The position numbers and the translations under genes were made by a program. The notes under the pieces were generated by a model. That model was not told the DNA's origin, ran no database searches, and saw only the letters and a list, made by a program, of their open reading frames with translations. A stretch of DNA of 15,558 bases from Bacillota bacterium. Lineage in GTDB: Bacteria > Bacillota > Clostridia > Christensenellales > Aristaeellaceae. The stretch is taken from the NCBI GenBank assembly GCA_023460055.1, contig JAEWRJ010000197.1:1-15558 (forward strand), written 5' to 3'. Below, one piece after another: positions 7,587-14,900 of this stretch; within the stretch, counting starts at the first letter, position 1, and each line of letters starts with the position of its first letter.

Positions 7587-8528
7587 TCACTTCAAAAGCC
7601 CGATCTCCTTGTAGTACCTTGCGGCGCCTGGGTGGAAGTCGACCGGCGAGCCCTTCACGGCATATTCGGCATTGATCACGGCGCCCTTGGCGTGGGTGAG
7701 CTCCGCGGTCTTTTCAAACAGCGTCTTGGTCAAGTTGTACACCAGCTCCTCATCCAGATCCTTGGCGCAGATCAGCACCGCGTTGGTGGAGGGGATGACC
7801 AGGTCGCTGTCCATGCCGTCATAGGTCTCCTTGGGCACGGTGACCGGCACGTAGAAGCTGTACTTGCTCTGCAGTTCTGCCATCTGCGCGTCATCCAGCA
7901 CCAGCAGGCGGATGGCCCGCTTGCTGGCCGCATCATATATGGCGGGGTTGGGGATGCCCGCGGTGACAAAGATGGCATCCACCTGCTTGTTCTGGAAGGC
8001 ATCGGCGGATTCCGCGAAGCTCAGGTACTGGGGATTGATATCCTCCAGCGTCAGCCCGGCAGCGCCCAGCACCTGGGTGGCATTGTACATGGTGCCCGAG
8101 CCGACAGCGCCGATGGACACGTTTTTGCCCTTGAGGTCCTGCACCTTGGTGATATCGGTATCCGCGCCCGCGACGATCTGCACCGCCTCAGGGTACAGCG
8201 AGCCGATGGCCAGGAAGCTGTCGATCTTTTCCCCGGCGAAGATTTCCGCGTCGCCCGTCGCGGCGTAGAACATCATATCGTTCTGCGCGAAGGCCAGCTC
8301 CTGATCACCTTGGTTGATGGCCAGTATGTTGGCCTTGGAGGCGGCGGTGGCCGTCGGGGTCACATCCACATCCAGGTACTTCATCCACAGGGAGGCAATG
8401 TCGCCGCCCAGCATGTAGTAGGTGCCGCTGGTACCGCCGGTGCCCAGGATCAGGTACTCCTTGGCCATCGCCCCCGCGGCGGGCAGCATCAGGCATAGGG
8501 CCAGGATCAGAGTAAGCAGTTTCTTCAT
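7587..8528 (-). CDS. TAXI-family TRAP transporter substrate-binding protein
   Basis: This 313-residue secreted protein captures substrate outside the membrane and delivers it to the fused permease encoded downstream. An N-terminal signal peptide is visible: MKK, a hydrophobic core at about 4-16 and a likely cleavage after AMA at 20-22. Cys12 does not fit a lipobox, since Leu precedes it, so a simple secreted or cell-wall-retained protein is more likely than a lipoprotein. The family signature GTGGTSGTYY (29-38) and the C-terminal HPGAARYYKE are both typical of TAXI proteins. The length is normal for the family. AAAGGAG lies 9 bases before ATG 8528. Expression should start at the promoter at 8591-8619. 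The substrate cannot be inferred; other TAXI proteins have been linked to glutamate- or other dicarboxylate-like ligands. Confidence 0.95.
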   Translation of the reverse strand: MKKLLTLILALCLMLPAAGAMAKEYLILGTGGTSGTYYMLGGDIASLWMKYLDVDVTPTATAASKANILAINQGDQELAFAQNDMMFYAATGDAEIFAGEKIDSFLAIGSLYPEAVQIVAGADTDITKVQDLKGKNVSIGAVGSGTMYNATQVLGAAGLTLEDINPQYLSFAESADAFQNKQVDAIFVTAGIPNPAIYDAASKRAIRLLVLDDAQMAELQSKYSFYVPVTVPKETYDGMDSDLVIPSTNAVLICAKDLDEELVYNLTKTLFEKTAELTHAKGAVINAEYAVKGSPVDFHPGAARYYKEIGLLK

Positions 8529-8590
8529 GGGAAAAGGCTCCTTTCCGTTATTGGGTTTTGCTTGGCTTTTGTCGACCGGATATCATGATG

Positions 8591-8619
8591 AATATAACGA
8601 TTTGCAGGATGATTGTCAA
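8591..8619 (-). promoter_or_regulatory. Near-consensus sigma70 promoter of the TRAP operon
   Basis: Read on the minus strand, a perfect TTGACA -35 box (8614-8619) is followed by a 17-base spacer and TATATT (8591-8596). The predicted start of transcription is near 8584, leaving a leader of roughly 55 bases before the binding-protein start at 8528. Such a strong promoter suggests that control is mainly by repression. Confidence 0.85.
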
Positions 8620-8628
8620 CATCCTGCA
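8603..8628. promoter_or_regulatory. Probable operator: inverted repeat spanning the -35 box
   Basis: TGCAGGATG (8603-8611) and CATCCTGCA (8620-8628) are perfect 9-base inverted arms separated by 8 bases, and the -35 hexamer lies inside the gap. A dimeric regulator bound here would block RNA polymerase. The symmetric 26-base layout is not the CG-centred form usual for LacI proteins, and no gene for a matching regulator is in the window, so the binding protein is unknown. Confidence 0.65.
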
Positions 8629-8744
8629 TATTTATTCTATGCCTACCTCACGTCACCCGCAAAGGGGTCATTTATGGTGAGTATTTATCCGCTGATGGCA
8701 TGTTATGCAAAGCATGAAAACAGGGCGTGATGAAGACGGCCGCG

Positions 8745-8761
8745 AAAAATGCGTTTTACGC
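8745..8761 (-). terminator. Weak candidate terminator at the end of the pRiA4b-like gene
   Basis: On the minus strand, GCGT-AAA-ACGC followed by ATTTTT overlaps the stop codon (8756-8758). The stem is only 4 bp, so this is a weak call. The rest of the gap up to the TRAP promoter (8630-8744) shows no other gene or structure that I can support. Confidence 0.3.
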
Positions 8762-9574
8762 CTTCGGCGGCGGGGCCCAGCCCCTGGAGGCTGACCCCGT
8801 CCCGGCGCTGCCTTTGCGTTCCTTGTACTCTCTGTACAGCAGCTTGTATGACTGCTCCGTCGGCTCCAGGCGGTGTTCATACATATCCCGATAGACGCGG
8901 ATCAGCTTTTTCAGCCGGAAGTTCATATCTTCCCGGTCAAAAGCCTTCATATCAAGATGATCAATGCCCAGCCACTCGCGATACTCCTCATAGGCCTTGC
9001 CCTTGCCCTTTTTCATAGCCTTGGCAAATTCCATAAGCCCACCGACCCCGCCGACATCCTCGATGATGCCGTAGCCTTCCCCCTCCAGCACACGGGGCAG
9101 CAGCGTCAGGGAGATCTCCTGCTTTTCGCATTCCTCAAGCACCAGCTCCACTTCCCAGCCGTCGCCGTAGTCGTAGTCCATCGTAGCCTTCCAGTTCCTG
9201 CCGCCGACTTCCCTGTTAATCGTGACGCTGTCAGCTTCAACCAAGCGCTCATGACCAAGCATCTCGATGATCTCAACCGCCTCCTCGTCCGCGAGTTCGT
9301 ACCGGTTGTTCTTCATGCTTTCATAGTTGGAAACAATTTCCGGTGTCTCCTCTTTTCCGATCCCTTCATATATCTCCTTCATGATAGACCGGATGCTCTC
9401 TTTGGCGTTGTCCACAATACAAAACAAATGGCTGGCCTGCATCTCAAACATCAGCATCAGGGCATAGCCCAGCTCGGCCATCGTCCTCTCCCCGTTGATC
9501 TCAAAGCGCCGCCAGATCTTTGGTTCGTAGTCTTTTAATTCCGCGTAGAAACGGTAAACGTAGTGCTGTGGCAT
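8756..9574 (-). CDS. Plasmid pRiA4b ORF-3-like protein
   Basis: The 272-residue protein matches the pRiA4b ORF-3 family (also called IS1096 passenger TnpR-like), whose function is unknown and which is often found on mobile or accessory DNA. The N-terminal pattern VYRFYAELKDYEPKIWRRFEI-like (about residues 4-24) and the later EDVGGVGGLMEF and EYREWLGI blocks are the recognisable features. The N-terminal strand-rich part is followed by an acidic middle and a basic helical C-terminus. ATG 9574 is chosen because AAGGAGG lies 5 bases before it; an earlier in-frame ATG at 9619 has no binding site and would add 15 residues. The last 17 or so residues (Gly, Ser and Pro rich) are encoded by a GC-rich imperfect stem-loop (8772-8798) and look like captured intergenic sequence. 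It lies directly downstream of a broken rhuM gene. Confidence 0.8.
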   Translation of the reverse strand: MPQHYVYRFYAELKDYEPKIWRRFEINGERTMAELGYALMLMFEMQASHLFCIVDNAKESIRSIMKEIYEGIGKEETPEIVSNYESMKNNRYELADEEAVEIIEMLGHERLVEADSVTINREVGGRNWKATMDYDYGDGWEVELVLEECEKQEISLTLLPRVLEGEGYGIIEDVGGVGGLMEFAKAMKKGKGKAYEEYREWLGIDHLDMKAFDREDMNFRLKKLIRVYRDMYEHRLEPTEQSYKLLYREYKERKGSAGTGSASRGWAPPPKA

Positions 9575-9606
9575 GGGGGCCTCCTTCATTAATCGTTTGT
9601 CATGGG

Positions 9607-9634
9607 GTGATTCTATCACATGCTTGACGCGTCA
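9607..9634. promoter_or_regulatory. Paired small palindromes upstream of the pRiA4b-like gene
   Basis: GTGAT-TCT-ATCAC (9607-9619) and the 10-base palindrome TGACGCGTCA (9625-9634) sit 33 to 60 bases before the start at 9574. On the minus strand a TAGAAT -10-like box (9610-9615) overlaps the first, but no good -35 box is found 17 bases upstream. These may be binding sites or chance; support is limited. Confidence 0.25.
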
Positions 9635-9656
9635 GGATCGTTTCATTTGATATCAT

Positions 9657-10213
9657 GTCTTTTGTTGTATCGCTGCTCTTATCTTAATCGTAACTGCACT
9701 GTTCAAACACATCGGCAATCCTTTGATATGCGCGGCGTTCGCTCGCCTGTATCTCCTGGATTTTTCAAGCAGTTCATCAAAATAGTCGTGCCCGAACTGT
9801 CTGCCATTTTTCAGCAAATCCATATTCAGTAAATAATCTTTTTGGATATATTCCTTTAAGGTCGCTGTCGCCCATTGCCTGAATCGTGTGGCTTTTTTAG
9901 AATTTACGCGGTATCCGACAGCAATAATCATATCGAGGTTGTAAAACTCAGGTGTACGGCTGACGTCGCGGCTGCCCTCTTTTTGAACAAGTGCAATTTT
10001 TGCACTCGTTGCCGCTCTGAAAAGTTCCTCCTCGCTGTATATGTTGCTGATATGCTTCGTGATAACGCTTCTCTCGGCGTCAAAAAGATCCGCGATCGCC
10101 TTTTGCGTCATCCAAAATGTTTCATCCTTAAAAACAACATCAACATAAATGTTTGCCCCCTCAATGGCATACAGCGCGATTTTCCCCTCGCTGACGCTGA
10201 TCATATCACCCAT
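9657..10213 (-). pseudogene. rhuM: RhuM-family protein gene, frameshifted and 3'-truncated
   Basis: Residues 1-150 are a good match to RhuM (virulence protein RhuM family), including FWMTQKAIADLFDAERSVIT, a helix-turn-helix-like region, and the later EFYNLDMIIAVGYRVNS and RFRQWATATLKEYI blocks. RhuM proteins are usually a little over 300 residues, have no settled function and often sit beside restriction-modification genes. At the A run 9761-9765 one base appears to be missing. Restoring it changes the tail from an unrelated one into IQEIQASERRAYQRIADVFE, the expected continuation. That frame then meets TAA at 9684-9686 where Tyr would be expected (SYD-stop-DKSSDTTKD). Recognisable similarity ends near 9657, so roughly the last third is absent. 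ATG 10213 has a GGGGGAG site 7 bases upstream. The gene is probably non-functional, and the nonsense codon and truncation are not explained by a single homopolymer error. Confidence 0.8.
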
Positions 10214-10228
10214 CGCCTTGCTCCCCCT

Positions 10229-10267
10229 TCACGCTATCACCTTCACCTTTTCTTCGATAAAGGTAAT
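10229..10267 (-). pseudogene. Relic of the 3' end of a restriction-modification gene
   Basis: On the minus strand this stretch reads ITFIEEKVKVIA followed by TGA. The last 13 codons of the large restriction gene (11928-11966) read IAFIEEKVKAMD followed by TAA. By direct alignment 31 of 39 bases agree, and the conserved core has several third-position differences, so this is a diverged copy of coding sequence. Upstream of 10267 the similarity stops. It lies between the CBASS cassette and rhuM, where the end of a restriction gene followed by rhuM would be a natural order. Confidence 0.6.
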
Positions 10268-10356
10268 TCTCTTTTTGCGCTTTCCGTGTATTCTGTGGTT
10301 CGTTTCTCCCTTTCCTCTTCAAACTCTTTCATATTTTCATTATCACAACTCCTCCT
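10268..10356 (-). other. Orphan ribosome binding site and start with no surviving gene
   Basis: Five bases after the Cap15 stop codon (10361-10363), the minus strand carries AGGAGGAG (10349-10356) and, 8 bases on, ATG at 10340. That frame stops after three codons. Adding one base in the short A run would join it to a 29-codon frame beginning MKEFEEEREKR that ends in TGA at 10243. No family is recognisable. It looks like the 5' stub of a third cassette gene cut at the junction with the restriction relic. Confidence 0.3.
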
Positions 10357-10360
10357 ATGA

Positions 10361-10909
10361 TTAATTCTCTTTCATATCTAGTTCTATATCACCGATTGTC
10401 TTTCGACTAGTCCAATATGTACCTTGTAATCTGGTTTTGCTCCGCTGTATTACCCGGCAAGTCCCATACTGAACCGGATTGTCTTCACTGTACTTACTTT
10501 TTGGATTGGTTATATACGTGTAATAAAGAGCGTACTCACCATTTTCTTCAACCAGGTTACTTGTGATTGAGTTACTGGTAATTTGGTCTGTACTGATACC
10601 TATTCGGATTGACAGTGCAGTCTGTCTGATGGTGACTTCTGTCTCTTTCTTTTTATCTTCTCCCATATAGTTATACTCAATTATTCCCTCATACTTTCCC
10701 ATCAAACGAGGTGCCTTTTCAAAAGGATTAAAACGCCAAAGCACAGTATTATACAGCGTCATGATGACAGTCGTGATAGCAACCGCTTCTCCTGCCGCTC
10801 CAAAATAATCATACAAAGACTGAGGGGCAACTATTAAATAGCGTATGACGATGACTGCTATCGCTACCCAAAGCCCAATTGTAAGAAACTTCTTATGGCT
10901 GTCACTCAT
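10361..10909 (-). CDS. cap15: CBASS effector Cap15-like, 2TM beta-barrel membrane protein (S-2TMbeta)
   Basis: The 182-residue protein has two N-terminal membrane helices (about 8-28 and 42-59), then the conserved junction NPFEKAPRLMGKYEG (61-75), then a strand-rich domain ending in LQGTYWTSRKTIGDIEL (161-177). This is the layout and signature of the SMODS-associated 2TM beta-strand effector, Cap15. In studied relatives the barrel domain binds the nucleotide second messenger and the protein oligomerises and disrupts the inner membrane, killing the infected cell. It starts 11 bases after the CD-NTase stop codon. The GAGGT binding site overlaps that TGA, so the two genes are translationally coupled. 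Codon and base use are AT-rich, unlike the metabolic genes to the left, pointing to transfer. Family call is strong; ligand is not readable. Confidence 0.85.
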   Translation of the reverse strand: MSDSHKKFLTIGLWVAIAVIVIRYLIVAPQSLYDYFGAAGEAVAITTVIMTLYNTVLWRFNPFEKAPRLMGKYEGIIEYNYMGEDKKKETEVTIRQTALSIRIGISTDQITSNSITSNLVEENGEYALYYTYITNPKSKYSEDNPVQYGTCRVIQRSKTRLQGTYWTSRKTIGDIELDMKEN

Positions 10910-10920
10910 AAGTTTCTACC

Positions 10921-11901
10921 TCACGTTGAATAATCATACTCAAAAACTCTTTTCAAATCTACGATAAATGCTTGGTAATTGCTTATTTCGTTTGATGATG
11001 GACATAGCAGTTTTATCCCATTAGCTTCTTTATATGAACCAAAAGAATTTCTGTTGTCATATGCGTAATCAATAACTTTTTGAAAAGTGAATCCAAGCAA
11101 TGAATACATTACATAATTGTCGTTTTGAATATTCCAAAACAGTGATTCCAAGCCAAATGAAGTCACCTTTTTCGCAGAAGCATAACCAACATCATCCATC
11201 ATGTTTCTGATGGTTTTGACTATACGAACCATTCGCTTGTACGCCCTATTGGTGCTATTGTTTTTCAAACGTCCGTTTGCAATATGCTGTTCAGGGTAAT
11301 TGATTATCTTGCTTCCATCATCTGCAGTAATCAGTATACCACCAACATAGTTGTTTTCATCAATAATATAATCGTTACTATAATCTCGATAACGACGACA
11401 AGGAATAGTATCTGCATCCTTTCGATATGTATTCCCATGAATCTTTATAGACTTATTCTTTCGCTCCACGTCGTTCTCAAAATAAGCTTCCAAACATTCC
11501 TGAACTTCATCCTTAAATGTCTTTATGGACACGGGTGCATTAACAAATCCATAACTCGCGCCAGAAATTCCTTCTCTATATATCGGATAAAACACTTCTT
11601 CTTGCACGATGGCAATATCCACATCGCTTTCAGCTCTTACATTCGTGTTATTTGCGTAAGAGCCTTGGATAAAAATCTTAACTCTCCTATTTGAAAGAAG
11701 TGTTCTCATTTCAAGCGAATATGAGTAGGTATCTTCGTATAGCTTTTTTATAGGTGTCCCATCATCAGTAAGCCCAAGTTTTTTAACCGCTTCACGAACC
11801 ATGCTGATTGAATGCTGGCACATTTCGTCTTCTGCCTTGCTTAAGGGTGCAGAAAATCGTCTTAATGTCTCTTCTGAAAACTTCACTGTTTCTTCTCCCA
11901 T
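10921..11901 (-). CDS. CD-NTase (SMODS nucleotidyltransferase), CBASS signal synthase
   Basis: The 326-residue cytoplasmic enzyme makes a cyclic nucleotide signal on phage infection. The polymerase-beta-like signature is complete: GSYANNTNVRAESDVDIAIV at 80-99, with Gly80-Ser81 and metal-binding Asp93 and Asp95. A third acidic site follows in KDADTIPC (about Asp164), in the context seen in bacterial CdnE/CdnB-type synthases. A helical C-terminal domain fills the remainder. Length is normal. AGGA lies 8 bases before ATG 11901, and the gene begins 26 bases after the restriction gene stop, so it is probably read from the same transcript; no separate promoter of good quality is visible. Clade and product (purine or pyrimidine, dinucleotide or trinucleotide) cannot be set from sequence alone. 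The absence of Cap2/Cap3-like genes nearby fits a type I CBASS. Confidence 0.9.
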   Translation of the reverse strand: MGEETVKFSEETLRRFSAPLSKAEDEMCQHSISMVREAVKKLGLTDDGTPIKKLYEDTYSYSLEMRTLLSNRRVKIFIQGSYANNTNVRAESDVDIAIVQEEVFYPIYREGISGASYGFVNAPVSIKTFKDEVQECLEAYFENDVERKNKSIKIHGNTYRKDADTIPCRRYRDYSNDYIIDENNYVGGILITADDGSKIINYPEQHIANGRLKNNSTNRAYKRMVRIVKTIRNMMDDVGYASAKKVTSFGLESLFWNIQNDNYVMYSLLGFTFQKVIDYAYDNRNSFGSYKEANGIKLLCPSSNEISNYQAFIVDLKRVFEYDYST

Positions 11902-11927
11902 AAGTTATCCTCATCTTTTCATCACAT

Positions 11928-11966
11928 TTAGTCCATCGCCTTCACTTTTTCTTCGATGAAGGCAAT
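11928..11966 (-). repeat. Direct repeat partner: 3' end of the restriction gene
   Basis: These 39 bases, the last 13 codons of the restriction gene, recur in the same orientation at 10229-10267 with 31 of 39 identities. The two copies bracket the CBASS pair (10361-11901). This is the arrangement expected when a cassette enters the 3' end of a gene and carries in, or duplicates, that end. Confidence 0.6.
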
Positions 11967-14900
11967 TTCCTTCTCATCCAGCCCGTACTTGGCGTAGAGC
12001 TGGCGGTCAATCTCGGGGATGGATTTCGTCCAGTCAATATCGCTTTGCGGGGTGAAGTCTTGAAAGGGGACCTTTAACCATTTTCCTTTGGAATTATGCT
12101 GAGTTACCTTTAGGACACTAAGCATTGCGCGTACAAACTTTGTTTTCACATATTTTAGACAGTTTTGAGCCTCAGCTTCGCTATCAAACACACCAATAGA
12201 TAAAAATGTCTCAGTAAATCCTATAAAAGGTTTACAAACAAAAGGAGATGATAATACTTCACCAAAAGCTCCTGAACCATTCGCATTAGGCAGAACTACT
12301 TTATACTTAGCAAATGTAGAGGGTTCTGACATATATTGACGTCTAAACCACTTATAGCCACGCTCATTGTTGATACGTCCAAAAATTCGAACATAATCAT
12401 ATCCGTCATCTGGAGCTGTATCAGTAAATATATCCGGTAGATTGTCAAATGCATTGGTAGAAATTCTTCTGTCTGATATACGCTTCATATCTTCTGGATG
12501 ATCAATATATATCTTATTTGAGAATCTATATTGGCCACGATTTGAAACAATGTCATCCAAGACCTTTGTTGTTTTTTTGGAAACTTTAACAACAATGGAA
12601 TCAATTTCAGGTGAAATTGAGTATGTACCTATTTTCCCGAAGTTACTTTCAGCATCACGGTATATTACTACAACGCCTCCTTTAATATCGGTGTTTGGAA
12701 ACACTTCAGAAGATTTTTGTTCATAAAAAACAACACGAAGATGATTATCATTAAGCATTTTTTCATTCCAGCTTTTACTTGTACCTCCTGCATTAAAGAG
12801 GAACCTTGCAGGTGAGATAAGACAGTACTTAGGGCTTATTTTCTCTGCTAAATCATAAAAATATGAGTAAATCGGCAAGTCCTTTGTGCTTGTTCCCACC
12901 GCTTCTTCTTGATACGGCGGGTTCCCCATCACAACATCAAATTTCATCCCCAGATCCCCTCCATTCCTGGCTGTTTCTGTCAAATCCCGGCATTGCAGAT
13001 GAGAATCTTGGATATCCGGGAAGCCCCCGAACACAAAGTTCCGGGCGATCCGATAGATGATCTCGCTGGGCGCGAAGCCGTAAACCTGATGCTCCAGGAT
13101 GTGCTTCAGCCGCGCGCGCTGATCCGGGATGATATCTTCCAGCCCCTTGTACAGCCGCTTGACGATCTCGGCCAGATACAGGCCGGACTTGACGTACAGG
13201 TCCGCAAAAGTCTTATCCTTATGGGTGAACAAGCAGGGGTTCTCTTCTTCCAGCTTATCCACCATCATCTTCACGACCCATTTGGGGGTGTAGATCTGGT
13301 TGGTTCTCTGCGGCGGGATATAGTCAAATATATCCTCGCCGTGGCTGTCATCAAAATAGTCCGCGAGTTCCGCCTTCTTTCGCAGGAACTCCTGGACGGA
13401 TTCATCAAACACCACCGGATCAAAGAAATTATAGGTATCCCTCAATGCCCTGAACTGGTCCAGGGTGATGCCTGTTACTTCCTTGAACACCTCATCCTTA
13501 ATCTGGGTATCAAAGCTGGCGAGGGTGGTGGCCGGTTCGCCGTAGGCCATCAGGAAAGAAGGGATGGTGCGGGCAAAGCCGCGCAAACGGGCGCGGATAT
13601 CATCCTCCACCGTGGTCTTCTTCTTTTCCTCGGCCTTCTGAAGGATTTGCTCTGTTGATTTTTGTGTCAGCTCTTTGGCCTTTTCGGCCACCTTGCCCGC
13701 CAGGTCCTGCCGGAGAGTATCCGCTATCTCCTGCTTAACTTCCTTGAATCGCTTCTCTGCCTCGATGACGGCAAGCCTGTTGCTGGCCGCGGCTGCCACC
13801 TGCTTTTCATAGGCCACCCTGGCTTCGGTCTCTTTGATATCGGCCTGCTTTTTAACCATCTCCACCTCGCGGGCGAGTATGATAGCGTTATTCTTCACCA
13901 CCTGCTCGGCCTGGGCGGCCGTGACAGCGTTTTCCCGCGCGAGGCTCTTCACACTGCTTAGGATACCGTCCGCAAAAGCGGAGGCAATGGCATCCGTCAG
14001 GCCTGAGGAGGGCTGTGCGGCTGCCCGCGAAGCCATATCAGCCAGATCGCCATAGACCTTTTCGCCGAAGCGGGCATCCGTCTGGGCGACAACAATGGCC
14101 GGATCGACCCGCGCGTTTCCCTCAGCATCCACCCTTACTTCTTTTGTATCGATGGGTGCTGAAGTTTGAGAAGGCGTAACCTTCCCAGGCGCGACGGGGT
14201 TGAGCTGCTGCAATATATCCCGGGCTTCCGCGGAGGCAAAGATGCCGGAAATATTCTGGAACAATAGGTTCGACATAAAACCGCGCTTGACCACTTCCTG
14301 CGCCTTGATGGTCTTGGGGATGGTCAGCACCTGCCGGACATCCAGCTCAGCCATCCTGCCCTCTTCATCCTCAGCGATCACGGGGAAAAAGTTGAGCAGC
14401 TGCCGGATGTTGTCTTCACGCGTTCCTGTCGTGCCGCCGCCATCCGCTGTTTCGCTTTTCAAATTATTGGCAAATTCATCATAGATGATGAGGGTTCGCT
14501 CCGGCGCGAAGTCGAACACATAGGCGTTTTGCTTGCGCCGCTTTTCACCGCCTGATTCATAGCTCCATTGGTTCTGCGCGCGGAAAGCCGCCTGCATATA
14601 CAGGCTGGGCGATTTGATATTGGACAGCATCATCACGCCTGTCCACTCCGGCACCGTGACGCCGGTGGTGAGCTGGCCTACGGTGAGGGTGATGGTTCTG
14701 TCCTTTTCTTTGATGGCCGCCTTTACCCTGTCAAACGCCTTTTCAGTGACGATCGCATCATCCTCTGTTTTGCCGTCCCCGGCGGCGAGCACGATCTCAT
14801 AGCGCTCGAACACGGGATGGTTCTTCAGCAGCTTTTCCAACGCCTTTGCGCTGGCGACGCGGTTGAGCAGCCACAGGGTATGCTTCAGCTCTTCCCTGAG

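Noticed and set aside
10243..10332. A real 29-codon gene between Cap15 and rhuM
   Set aside because: Its ATG is 16 or more bases from the strong binding site, and it matches no family; it is better explained as a truncated stub.
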